This document shows, piece by piece, positions 27,591 to 39,531 of a DNA stretch of 64,000 bases. The position numbers and the translations under genes were made by a program. The stretch comes from Seison nebaliae (lineage: Eukaryota; Rotifera; Pararotatoria; Seisonacea; Seisonidae). Location of the stretch: NCBI GenBank assembly GCA_023231475.1, contig JALJEE010003038.1:62001-126000 (forward strand), read 5' to 3'. Every line of letters begins with the position of its first letter. Positions within the stretch are counted from its first letter, which is position 1. Below the pieces are notes generated by a model that was not told the DNA's origin, did not search any database, and was given only the letters and a program-made list of their open reading frames with translations.

Positions 27591-28367
27591 TTCATATTTT
27601 CAATTTAATGAAATAAAAGTTTGAGCCGTATTCATTTGAAAATGTCTTATGAAAACAAGACATATTGAGAAGAATAATAAATCTTGCTTCATTGTTTATC
27701 AACGGAGGTAGTTATTTCTCTTTTAAATACTTTTTTTATGAAGAAAGTTAAATTACAGTTTCATATGAATGACTTCTGTCGAAATATAAAAGTGAAAAGT
27801 TTGACATCAGAAGGAAACATGTTCGAGTATTTCTCTTATTCTCATTGTTTTCGATGGACGTAATTCGAACATTCGTCATTGTCGAAAATGGTACGTACAA
27901 CAAAATAAAGCATGCTAGAGAAATTAAATGAACAAAAGCTATAATTTGAAAAGAGAAAGAAACAGTTAATTTTCTAAAATTTTCCCTTACAAATTTCCCA
28001 TTATCGATTAATTGCTTCTGAGTTCACTCCTTTAAAATTTGAAGAATCGAAAAATTCTATGATTCTATCACATGATGTGTTTTGCCACTGCTGTGATGTG
28101 GAGTTGACAAATGAGGAAGGGATGTTTATGTAAATTTTAGTCGAATCATTACTAGAAATTCTGTATAAATGAGACGCGAGAAGTCAATTGCTAAATAAAT
28201 ATATTTATTTGAAAATGATAATTTTTCTTCGAATCTCTTCGTAGAATAACAGAAATTTTCCCATCTCTCAGATATGAAGCGTACACTTGTCAACTGTACG
28301 TTGTCGTAGTTGTGGCAGAATAAAAGAGAATTATAAATTGATAATTAATTCTACAGACGGGTAGATA
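27591..28367. other. Non-coding gap before the transporter gene
   Basis: No exon recognised; likely promoter of the transporter gene at 28368. Confidence 0.4.
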
Positions 28368-30349
28368 ATGGAGAATTCGAAGCCACGAAGTACGTCTGAA
28401 GTTGGAGGGTTTGGGAAGAAACATTTCGGTTATGACGAAGAGACAGACAGTTTTATCGACAATGAATTGAACAACAATCGAAGTAATAATAATTCTCAAT
28501 TCAATTTGAAAGAATATAAAGCTGTCGGTTATTTTCTTCGTCTAAATTCTAATGAATTCCAATTGATATATTTGAATATTATTTTCAAATAGTTTATTCT
28601 ACATTGACATTGACGCCCCAAGTGACAGTTGTTGAAGATAAAGAGGATGAACCAACAAAATGTCGATTATCTTATGGATGGGTCGTTGTATTGGCTTCAT
28701 TTGTTAGTTGATTAATAAAAATAATTAATGATAAAATTTAAAATTCAATTTATTTTACAGTTATCTAATGTAATTGTTGATGGATTGTTATATGCATTCG
28801 GTGTATTGTTGGTGGAATTCTCAAATGAATTTAAAGCGAGTCGTGCCGAAATTTCCATCATTGGCAGTTTGGCATGTGGCACTTATATGGTCATCGGTTT
28901 CATTTTTTATTATTTATTATTATATTTCTTTATAGGTCCCGTTGTGGCTAGTGTGACTTCACAATATGGTTGTCGTGTCGTCGCTTTCATTGGAGCGATA
29001 ATCGCTTGTTTAGGCTTTCTCATCACAGTGTTTGCCCGACAATTAATATTGCTCTATATTGGTTACGGTGTTATCGGGGGTTAGTTAAACTGAACTATCA
29101 ATAATTTGTGAATTATTTCAATTATGTGATTGTTAAAGGAATTGGCTTTGGCTTAATTTATATCACGTCAGTGGTGGTCATTCCATTACATTTCAAAAGT
29201 TTTGCGAGACAAACTGGAATTGCTGTATCTGGATCAGGTGTTGGAACCATCATCTTTCCTATTCTCACCGAATATCTGATTTCCACTTATGGATGGAGAG
29301 GTAATGTCTTATTAAATTTAATTGCTCTTAAATAATTTGGTTTTGAAGGAACTCAATTAATCTTTGCAGGAATCATTCTCCAATGTGCGATAATGGCATG
29401 CTTCTACATTGAACCGAAACATAAAGCGACGAGTTCCTCCAATTTGAGTCAATTCAATAAAATGGCAAATGAGAATAGAAATCTTCATTTTGAGAAGAAT
29501 AATGGACAACTCCATCGTTCATTATCTATTATATTTTATTTTAATAATTTCTCTTTCAATTTTCGATCATTCAAGATCGAACAATTTCGGAGAACATTCG
29601 ATTTCAACCAGTGGTCAATAAACAACGAGCGGTATCATTAAATACAATTCATATGAATTTCTACAGTTCAGAGAATATGTTAGTTTCATAATTTTATCCT
29701 TTTTATCGTCTATCGATTTAGTAGTGATGGAAAGAAGAAAAGGAAGACAAGTATCTTGACGAATTTGTGCAAGTTGTCTCTGTTGAAGAATCCGGCGATG
29801 CTTCTCATTTTCTTCGGGAATCTATTGAGCATGGTGGGCTATTTCGTTCCCTACGTCTATATAGTAGATCGTGCAGTACAAATGAATGTGGAGAAGAGTA
29901 AAGCGTCATTCTTAATTTCTATCATAGGAATAACGAATACTGTTGGTCGAGTGATTGGTGGGAAGTTGTGTGATTATTTTCCTGCCATTCATATCAATAA
30001 TATTTCTTTACTTCTTACTGGACTCGTCACCTTGGCAATGCCATTCTATACCAATTATAAATTGCTCATGTTATACAGTGCACTCTTCGGTCTATTCATT
30101 GCACCACATATTTCCGTATCTTCTACTTTACTCTCGGATGTCACTCATGGTAAAGATATCGCTCATGCTTTTGGAATTCTTACTCTCGCTCGTGGATTAG
30201 TAGGATTTTTCGGGAGTCCATTAGCTGGAGTTGTTTATGATTTAACAAACAGTTACAATTATGCTTTCATGTTCGGCGGTTTTTGTATTATCACATCTGC
30301 CATTCTCCAACTCTTCATCGTTTTCATTATGAAACGAGAGAAGAAATGA
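28368..30349 (+). CDS. SLC16-like monocarboxylate transporter (MFS)
   Basis: Eight exons: 28368-28527, 28593-28702, 28761-28896, 28936-29079, 29139-29300, 29370-29516, 29576-29678 and 29722-30349. All are joined by GT-AG introns of 39-69 nt with consistent phase. After a hydrophilic N-terminus comes SYGWVVVLASF, the usual start of TM1 in monocarboxylate transporters. Then follow GLLYAFGVLLVEF, the GPVVASVTSQYGCR loop and VIGGIGFGLIYI in TM4. A cytoplasmic loop rich in Asn/Lys separates the two six-helix halves. The second half includes VGYFVPYVYIVDRA and NTVGRVIGGKLCD. The length (about 520 aa) fits SLC16. It probably moves monocarboxylates or related solutes across the plasma membrane; the substrate cannot be told, since the family also includes orphan members. 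Confidence 0.85.
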
Positions 30350-30580
30350 AAAAGCTATTATCGAAATTTAATAAATTTGTTTATAATAAAATTTTATTTT
30401 TTGTTTATAAAAAAATTTCACATTTAAATTTAATCAGGAAAAAATTTTCAATTAATCAAATTAGAATAACTAACAATAAGTGGATAAAGATAAATGAGAA
30501 AGCAGATTAGAGAAAATTTGAAAAAGGCAAATTCAGTTTTCTAATTTTTTCAGTTGAAACGTTGAATATTTAGTACGTTG

Positions 30581-33500
30581 ATGGATAGAATTCGGAAGTA
30601 TGTTGTCTGCTTAGTTTACGATTCCAACACGGATCGAGTGTTATTGAGACAATTCTCAAATCATGGTCTCTGGTATCCTTACGATGAGTTGGTAGGAAAT
30701 ATGTCGATCTTCGATTCTGCAGCTAAAATTATACATAAAGTTTATTTCGATTCTTATTCTGACATTTGTTAATTGTAAGTGTGAAGCATCTTCAAATGAA
30801 TGTAAATTTTTGTCGATCAATAAGGAATCGGTCGACAGTTCAATCGGTTTCCACTTTGAAGAATCTCGTTTATTTCATTGTTGGATATTTGCAAGGAGAA
30901 TATAAATTAATCAAGAGTAGTTTCACCACATCATCCTTCCTTTTTTTACGAGTTTTTCTAGATTATCATTGGCTATCATTACATCAATTGAAAATGTTGG
31001 GAAAGAAGACAAACGGAATGCATCTGATGGGAGGAGAACCGATTATTATGTGGAGTAGTATGGTCAACGGTTTCTTTCATTTCCAAGTAAAATATCAATC
31101 TCTTTTTAGCTTCTAACAATATTCAGTTTGCTATGACGGATAACGTTAAATTCCGTCAATTATCCAATAAACAGAATACTGCAATTGATCAATTAATATT
31201 CTCATCGAAAATTCCTAAATCAAGTTTATTTGAAATAAGAACAATATTGAATTACATTTAATTATAGCTCAGGATCATATTTGTGATCTTTTCTATCATG
31301 TCACCTTTCCCAGTGAATTCATGAACTTTAAAAGATTCACAGTATTTTTCCAGAGTTCCAATTATCTCGATAAAGATAATTTGAGGAACTATTTTCGAGC
31401 ATTCGACTCGTACGATAACAGTTATCTGTCATTTCAAGATTTCTTATTAGGTTTCCATTAATATCTGTCAATTGAAAACGATTTTCTTTTCTATTAGGCA
31501 TTTGTGCTTTGGAGCCTGGAACGCAGCATGGTGGAAGTCCGGCTGAACAACGTTGTCGATATATTTATCGATATTATAATACCGGTTTCCCACAATCGTT
31601 ACAATTCGAAAATTTCTGGTTATAATAATTTCATGCCAATCGATTTTATATAATTTATAAATTGTAGTAAAATGATAACAGATATTAAAATGATGAAGAA
31701 TGAAGAATTTTGTGATGTTAATGCTGAAGCGATAACGAACTACAAGTTGATTTATTTAAAATCATTTTCAAAAATTTTTCTCTTTTTTAGAGTATTTGAA
31801 AAAACACCACAACAACGATTGAGTCTCTCTGAATTCTTGGGCGGAGTTGGACAATTGAAATTTCGAGGGACGTCCGTACTATTTCGATCCAACTTTTCCA
31901 TCAATGAGAACTTCGATAGTGAAATCGACGTTATGAAATCGAATAGGAAATTTACGAAAAAGTTATCGCAAGTTGACGTAAGAAGTGATAGAAGTGATTC
32001 AGCTTCAAAGTCCAAACCACCGAAAGCATTGGCACCCACACCTAATATTCGTAGTGAACATCAGAATGATGTGGAGACACATTTTGAGACAGTCAATCCC
32101 GTTTCATCTAATAAATCGAGTAATAAATCCAAAACTGCCCCAAAAATAGAGAAACAGAACGATGTGGTTGTTAAATCAGCAATTCAACATTTATGTGTGG
32201 ATCGCAACGACAATCATGTTGCAAAGACAGAAGACGAAGATTATGGTTTAGCTACTCATTGCGTGAAAATTAAGAATACTGGAGCGTTAGTCGATATATC
32301 AGCACTTTGGGATATGGAGAATGTGAGTGCTATATCGGGAAGTGTTGTCGGATTCCTCGGACAACAAACACAAGCAAATGGACGAACCATGTCAATTGAC
32401 ATGTTTAATCAAGTTGATTATTTCGATTTATTAATCTTCATTTTTATAAATTCGTTCTCATCAGAAATCGCATCATCATGAAATGATTGCTGGTTTGAGA
32501 TATTTTGAGCGAACAATTCGTGAACCAACGGGAGCAGTGAAGAAAGCATATGAATGGGGTAAAGTTGATAAAACTGCGATGGCTAAATGTCTATTGACAT
32601 TGTGCAAAGATGTTACTAAAGTATTCAAAGCCGAACCGAGAGTTCTAAGAGTAAATGCGCCCGCATATGTTCTAGGTTCAAATTCAATTTATTAAATATT
32701 TTAGATAGAAATCTTTAAGGTGACTTACATGGAAATTTTCATGATCTTTTATGTTTCGAGAAAGCTTTATGGAGATTGGGACCTCCTTTGACACCTTCAT
32801 CATTCGTCTTCCTTGGGGATTATGTGGATCGAGGCAATGATGGTGTGGAGACGGTATCATATTTATTTGCTCAAAAACTTTTATGTCCATCAAAATTTCT
32901 TTTGGTTCGTGGTAATCATGAAATTCGTTCTGTTCAAGATATGTTCCATTTCCATGAGTTATTTCATTGCTTATTTTAATTAAGGAAAACTTTTCTTAAT
33001 TTAGTGAATGTAAACGGAAATTCGGAGCATCGTTAGGAGAACATGTGTGGGAGGAAGTGAATGCGGCATTCGATTGTATGCCACTTGCAGCGTTGGTAGA
33101 CAACAAAATATTTTGTGTTCATGGAGGTATACCATCTCCTGGTTGCATTAATGATTATCGAGAGATAATTTCTGGTATCGAAAATATACAAGTTCCATTA
33201 AAAGATCCAGAGAATGAATCCCAATTAGCATGGGAATTAATGTGGAATGATCCAATGTTAATTTTCTTTTATATCTTCATTTTCATATCTTCATTTTCAT
33301 ATCGAACTTTTTAGTATAGATCCGATAACTGCGGCAGCTGAAGGACTATCTGATTTATATAGTCACGCATCATCATGTGAAGAAGATACTCGATTTGTCA
33401 AAGCTGGATTTCATCCGAATTCCCGAAGATCAACCGGTTATTTTTTCAACGCAGATGCACTTGAAGAATTTCTAACTAAAAACAAATTCTCCCACGTTGT

Positions 33501-33669
33501 TCGTGCACACGAAGTGCAACAAGTCGGTTTCAAAGTTCAGCTAAGTGGAAAACTGTTAACGGTTTTCAGTTCGTCTCATTATTGTGGAGGAACGAATGAA
33601 GCGGCATGTGTATTGATCGATTGTCAGAAGATGAGACTCATTCGATTAGACACTCAATCAACCAATTAA
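30581..33669 (+). CDS. PPP-family Ser/Thr phosphatase with Nudix-like and EF-hand-like N-terminal regions
   Basis: Eleven exons: 30581-30739, 30787-31086, 31127-31223, 31268-31450, 31498-31618, 31668-31745, 31791-32412, 32465-32675, 32720-32957, 33005-33256 and 33315-33669. All introns are 40-58 nt and the product is about 871 aa. The catalytic half has every PPP signature: [35 protein letters not shown] and RAHE, with a PPEF-like DECKRKFG. The N-terminal quarter ([19 protein letters not shown], then [10 protein letters not shown] and [12 protein letters not shown]) resembles a Nudix fold but lacks the GX5EX7REUXEEXGU catalytic box. The next part has EF-hand-like segments ([18 protein letters not shown] and [11 protein letters not shown]) with weak calcium loops. 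A Ser/Lys-rich linker precedes the phosphatase. It ends about 100 bp from the convergent PX-SH3 gene. The phosphatase call is sure; the N-terminal domains are tentative. Confidence 0.85.
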
Positions 33670-33771
33670 CTCATGTCCATCAACTGAATAAATATGAAAA
33701 AAAACTTATTTTATTTTATTTTATTTTTCTTGGAAATTATTTCCGAATTACTTTGATAAATATTAAAAATT

Positions 33772-34619
33772 TTAAATATTTTTCCATTTCTCTAAAATCG
33801 ATTCATATTTCTCATTAATTTTGTGCAGATAAAATGACGGTACCAATTTATTAGAACTTGTCTTCCACCAACCATCTGGACCTGTTGAGATGACTTCATA
33901 AAGGAATCCTGCAATCAGTGAATCTTCGTCTGATTTACTGGCACTTTTCGTCGTATCACTAACATACCATCCATTATCTGATTTATTGAGAAATAGCACA
34001 TCATTATTCTCGAGACATTGTGAAGGAATGAAGCCTTTGATGAAATTGTCTTTTTGTATTAATGCCCAACCACGATCACTCGCATCTAATACTATAACAT
34101 GATCATCCGATTTCACTTCGATATCTTTCGACTTATATGGATGTCTCACAATTAATCTCCTCTTTTGTATTGGTGAGGATATTAGACTGGATATATCATT
34201 TTCTATCAATTCCTTCTTGTCAATTATTTGAGATTGAAGATCAGTTGATGAATGAAAAGAAAAAAATTCAAATAAAATATTACAACATAAAATGGAATCA
34301 TTACATTTCATCAATTCCATCAAATATTTTTTCAACAAAGGAAAACGTTGTTCCGCTATCTGTCTCTGATGACATGTTCTTAAGAATACTTTTGTTGGCA
34401 TTAATGGTATATTCATATCGTTCACATGATTAATCTGTCTCGGGAATAATTTCAATAATGAACACTAAAAAGACGACATATTGAAGATGTTCAATAATAA
34501 TTAAATTAACTTGAAATTCATAAAATTCATTGTAACGACGAAAAATTAGTGACCGTCTCCCACCAATCCATCGAATGAGCAAAACATATTTCTTATTAAA
34601 ATAAACAGAGTTATTTCTC
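33772..34619 (-). CDS. PX-SH3-SH3 protein, p47phox/NOXO1-like (5' end unresolved)
   Basis: Two supported exons: 34619..34511 and 34464..33772. The first gives the core of a PX domain (KKYVLLIRWIGGRR, FRRYNEFYEFQ). The second gives the rest (LLKLFPRQ, IPLMPTKVF, RQIAEQRFPLLKKYLMELM), then two SH3 domains. SH3-1 includes DRGWALIQKDNFIKGFIPSQCL and SH3-2 GPDGWWKTSSNKLVPSFYL, shown here in part. This order and spacing match the NADPH-oxidase organisers p47phox and NOXO1, which bind membrane phosphoinositides by PX and p22phox by the tandem SH3s. SH3PXD2 proteins are the main alternative but have more SH3 domains. No autoinhibitory polybasic region or proline-rich tail is seen. The start exon is not found; a 25-nt GT-AG gap could join upstream coding sequence, otherwise it lies in the 0.8 kb shared with the CK2 beta gene. 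Confidence 0.75.
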
Positions 34620-35421
34620 CTTAAAGTTTATTAAGAAAAGAAACATAATGAGTCGATGGTGTGCGACATTTGATAAATTCTAATAATTCTATATTGATCG
34701 GTTTCATTTCTTTCCATCACCCAAATTTCATTTTTGTTTCATGGAAATTATAAATATTTATATTGATGATTCCATTATTCATTAATTTCTATTTAAATTA
34801 TTAAATATTTCCAAATAATTATTATTTCTTTCCAGTAAACAAATTCGTTTTCAATTAATTCTACATAATCAAAAGTTTAGATAATGAAGCTTTCTTTCAA
34901 TAGGTGAGAGAAATAAGAAAAGTTTATTGGAAGAATGAAGAAAGAGAATTTGATGATAAGTGATCGAGTCAAAAGACAAAACATAAAAAAAACAGAAAAA
35001 TGGGGAAGAAAAAAATAATCCGGCTGCATATTTGAATTATTGAGATTTTTAAAGAAAAATATGACGAACATATTTTTCAAATGATTATTGGACATTTGAA
35101 GATTTGGTGTAAGAAAATTTATTGTAAAATAAAACTTTCTATTTCTTCTCATTATTATTTTGTTATTAATTATTGTGTGTTATATTAGTTGGATGATTAA
35201 GTGTGTACCGTTTGTTGTATATGGGCGAATGAGGAGAGATTATAGAAAGGAAATATTAAAAGATAATTCAAGTACGTTCGTTCTGCCTCTTCTACCGTAT
35301 TCCTAAGAGAATTATTGATTTTTCTTCCAATTTTTCCCATTTGTAAACTTCTTGGCATATTTGGAATAATAATAAATTATACGTCTTTTCTTCACGTCAG
35401 TATTCGCAAATCATTTCTCAA
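34620..35421. other. Head-to-head intergenic region
   Basis: Lies between the 5' ends of the PX-SH3 gene (minus) and CK2 beta (plus), so it probably holds both promoters and the missing first exon of the former. Confidence 0.4.
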
Positions 35422-36212
35422 ATGAGTAGTTCTGAAGAAGTTTCTTGGATTTCTTGGTTTTGTGGATTGAGAGGAAATGAATATTTTTGTGAGGTGGATG
35501 AAGATTATATTCAAGACAAATTTAATTTAACTGGATTATCCGAACAAGTTCCTCATTATCGTCATGCACTTGATATGATTCTCGATTTGGAACCAGGTTA
35601 AATTTCCATTTACCATCTCATTGTATCTCATTGGGAAAATAAACAGAAGAGGAATTGGAAGATGATCCCACTCAAAGCGATCTAGTCGAACAAGCGGCGG
35701 AGATGTTATACGGATTGATTCACACTCGATATATATTGACCAATCGAGGAATTGCACAAATGTTGGAGAAATATCAAAATGGTGATTTCGGATATTGTCC
35801 ACGAGTTTATTGTGAGAACTTACCTTGTCTACCATTGGGACTCTCTGATATTCCAGGTGAAGCGATGGTAAAATTATACTGTCCAAAATGTATGGACGTC
35901 TACACACCACGAACAACTCGTCATCATCATACGGATGGAGCATATTTCGGAACAGCCTTCCCTCACATGCTCTTTATGGTTCATCCAGAAATACGACCGA
36001 AAAGACCCGTAGCCCAATTTGTGCCAAGGTTAGAAATTTTGATGAGAAATGAAAGAAATTTTCATTATTTTCATAACAGAATTTATGGATTCAAAATACA
36101 TCCAACGGCGTATACTCTCCAATATCAAGCAGCAATCACATTCGCAAACAACAATAAAGACAAAGAAGGATGTATCGCCAGTATTTCGACAATTAATCGG
36201 CCAGTGAACTGA
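35422..36212 (+). CDS. CK2beta: Casein kinase 2 regulatory subunit beta
   Basis: Three exons: 35422-35596, 35647-36029 and 36080-36212, with introns of exactly 50 nt. The start [20 protein letters not shown] is the near-invariant animal CK2 beta N-terminus, including the autophosphorylation serines. Then follow the acidic loop (GEEELEDDP), the zinc-binding cysteines in YCPRVYCE and [11 protein letters not shown], and the dimer and catalytic-subunit contact region ([19 protein letters not shown]). The C-terminus [11 protein letters not shown] is conserved and then diverges, ending in INRPVN. About 229 residues, close to the family length of 215. It dimerises and binds two catalytic alpha subunits to form the CK2 holoenzyme in nucleus and cytoplasm. 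Conservation makes this one of the surest calls here. Confidence 0.98.
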
Positions 36213-36591
36213 TAATAAGAATGGTAATATTAAATTAAATTCCTTAAGTATTTCTCCTTCCTATGTTTTTCCTTTAAATTCATGTATCTTTATGTTAATT
36301 CTTTAAAAAGACGAAATTAGTTGTTCTATTGTTCATTCATGAAATATTCGAGTCAAATGGTTGTTTGATTTACCAATATTTCTCAATATTTCAATTTCAT
36401 TTCTGAATGAAAATACACATCCAAAAATCTTTTCTTCATTTTTTTCAACAATGAATTTCCAATAAACCTTAAACTAAGATTCTAATCAAACATTATTTCC
36501 ATCATTTCTCAACAATCTTATTTATTAGCTGCAGAACATTTTGGATGAATAAATTTCAAAATGGAAAATTATCATTATTCTCCGAAACAAC
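36213..36591. other. Tail-to-tail intergenic spacer
   Basis: About 380 bp between the stops of CK2 beta (plus) and the enolase-4-like gene (minus); AT-rich, 3' UTRs only. Confidence 0.6.
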
Positions 36592-39309
36592 TCATCGGAT
36601 TCTTGGCATAAAATTGAAAATGTCATCAGTAATTTTTAATGATTTCCAATGATCGAAATTTGGTTTATCTAATGTCGTCTTCTGTGCGGATGATTTTACT
36701 TGTCGTTTCTTTGTTATTGCCGGTTGTGGATTGACGACCATCGGATTCTTTTGTTCGTAAATAGTAATAGCATTTTTGACCAATTCCAAATTATCTGAAT
36801 ATCTATCATCGATCATTTGAGTTAATCGTCCATTCATACTCAATTCTAAACGGATTTGTACTAATCGTTTCAAGAAAGAAAGAGTACCATCTTTTAACAA
36901 TCCCCCTTGAATCCGTATAAAATGGAGTTGTAGGGCAACAGACAAATCAGCCCAAAAAGAACATTGGTTGTCTCCGGTCGATAGATTAGCCATAAAATGA
37001 ACATCAAATATCTCTGAACAATTTAACAATTGACTTTCAAGTGTTGTCGAATGGGCGGCGACCGCCGAACTTTCCATTCCAATCACTTTCTCCTTAAACG
37101 TTTCTAATTTCTCCATTCGGATCAAGTTCATTTCTTCAAAAAACTTTCGCCATTTTATTATCGATCGAATAGTATCATCAGTGGTCTGATCTAAGAGTTG
37201 TTGAACCATCATCATATTTTGAGCGAGATGCTGATTAGCTTTAAAGTGTTCAGCTTCAACTTCTACTTCATTCGTCTTCACCGACGCCACTTTCTCACTA
37301 CTCTGTTGATCATTACCGTTACTCTTATCAGGTGAACTGGCAGTACCAGGTAATTCTTTCCCGATGAATGATTGATATTTTTCGAAAGACATACCGAATA
37401 TAGAACCATTAATTTCTTGATTCGTTTTCTGTTTATTTTCTTGAACTATGTAGACTTTGGGACTTAATAGAACTGCCAATTCTGTCCATTTATTCTTATG
37501 GAAAGCATTTAATGGATTGATCAATAATTTAATTTGAGGATATTGATCAACAAGTGTTCTATAAAAATTTATCATTTCATCAGCCGATTTCCACGATCCC
37601 ATATATTGCTCATATCTCTGAGTTATTGGATCGAAAGCTCGATAATTCGAACAAACGAGACCGAGTTTTGGACAATTTGTTGCATCTAAAGTAACTAGAA
37701 TATTATTGATCGTTTCTAATAATACTGAAATGGAGTCGGCAGTTATCTCCAATGTAAAATCATCTGTCAGTTTAATATTCTATTTGAAAAAATTTAAAAT
37801 AATTTTAATGTAAAATTAATTTAACATCTTTGTTTTGTAGCGCTTTATGAATGGAAACACAACTCATTAAAATGTTTTCCGTTAATGTTGTGTTGGAGAA
37901 TAAGAGAAGGATTTCCGAGAAGATTCGCAATTTACAGAACGGATTAATTTTCATTAACGTCAATACTGGAGTTGGCATATACAACGAAGGTTTTTCCTTT
38001 CAACAACATATTAGTAAAATGAAATAATAAGTGAAATGTAACTTCATCTAAATCTTCCGGTTCTTCCGTCAACTTCAGATATTGTCCATGTAACGTTTCG
38101 TACAAAGGTTGAGGTCCCAAATTCTGATGTTCAGAGAAACTGTTATTCAACAGAGTAAAATATCTGGTAATAGCCCCATAACATGTCGACATTCTGTGAC
38201 ATGCAATCGGTTTATCTTCTTCTATTTCTTGGACGACTGCACTCGCCACTCGTTGAGCTGAGGCTCGTTTGGAACGTCTACAAATTAGCAAATTATTAAT
38301 TTCATCAACGACTCATTTAATTCTTAATAGTTAAGATGTTTTCTTTTTTCATGCATAAAGAAGCGTATACATCACATGAAATTCATCTTCACAATTTATA
38401 CCTGGGGGAATTATTATTGAAAGAGTTTGTCAAACTATATTGATTGAAACCAAGTCTCATTCGACTCGTGTTATTCAGTCGAATATTGGGACGATTATCC
38501 ACTTTCCTTCCACATTAATTCAATCAAATTTTATAGTTCTCATTTTTTTTAATTTTGTGATAATCACATAGTAAAATTGATGAGGAAATTGAGAAATCGA
38601 AGAAATCCTTTTTAAAAACAAATATAACTTGTTAGTTGTCTGTCCATCTTTCTCTTGTCTCGATATATGTTTATGTGTTTGCGAATACAAATTATATTTC
38701 TTCTCTTCATTATCTTTTCCATTTTCGTAAAGTATTCTAAAATCTCTTAAAAGAAGATAGTTGAAAGAAGATATCTTACTTGATTTTCTCACTTAATCGT
38801 TCCTCATTTATTATCTCGTCTTGTAAGGTGGGGATCCAGTCTTGGACTAATGTTTCGTGGATCTCGGTCATCATCTTCTTTAATCCTTCTTCACCACCTT
38901 CACTTTGTTCTATGACGCCTTCTATAGGAATGATTATGGGACCATGACGCTAAAAAATATTTATCGTTCAAATTTTATTCGATTAATTAACTTTCACTTG
39001 ATTTCGATATTCAACATTGGTCAAAAAACTTAATCCATATTTATTATGACCAATCAATTCCAATTGAACAATTTGTTCTCGAATAATTGGAGGATTGCAC
39101 TCCCTCAACAGATAATGAGCAATATGGGCCAATATATCATTTGGCTGGTCATAGAACGTGCAATTTAGAATCTCTTCAAGTGTCGAAAGAATTTTATGTT
39201 CCTGAAAATACTCGATCGCTTTACCAGAATGGCCTTCCGTTATGTTCTCCTTAAACTTTGCAACATGGTCTTCTGAGATCGATGAATTCTGATCGCTCGT
39301 AAGTGACAT
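36592..39309 (-). CDS. ENO4: Enolase-4-like protein
   Basis: Exons on the minus strand: 39309..38998, 38949..38780, 38506..38402, from 38277 down to about 37950, about 37940..37826, and 37779..36592. The first exon carries the DPY30/RII-like helical start typical of ENO4 (ILNCTFYDQPNDILAHIAHY, PPIIREQIV). The last exon matches the ENO4 enolase-like body: ITADSISVLLETINNI, YEQYMGSWKSADEMINFY and YPQIKLLINPLNAFH. In vertebrates ENO4 is a divergent enolase of the sperm flagellum. The C-terminal half (FMANLSTGDNQCSFWADLS, IRIQGGLLKDG) keeps the enolase barrel outline. The reading frame does not run cleanly from the exon ending VYANSSID to the next segment (FCKLRIFSEILL): a stop at 37944-37946 lies between and no ordinary intron repairs it, so the model is uncertain there. 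Confidence 0.75.
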
Positions 39310-39531
39310 AATTTCTATGACGACAGTTTTTCTAGTAGATGAATTAAATTGAAATTAGGATAAATTTTATAATGAATTTCATAAAGAGAATATGAGAATT
39401 AATAAATTTTCTATTTAAATTTTAAGTTTATTCCTTTTCTTCAAAGATCGAATAATTTCCATAAAAATGGTCTAATTTTCTAGTTGGACGATAATGATGT
39501 AATGAAAATGGAGAAGAAACAGAGACACATT

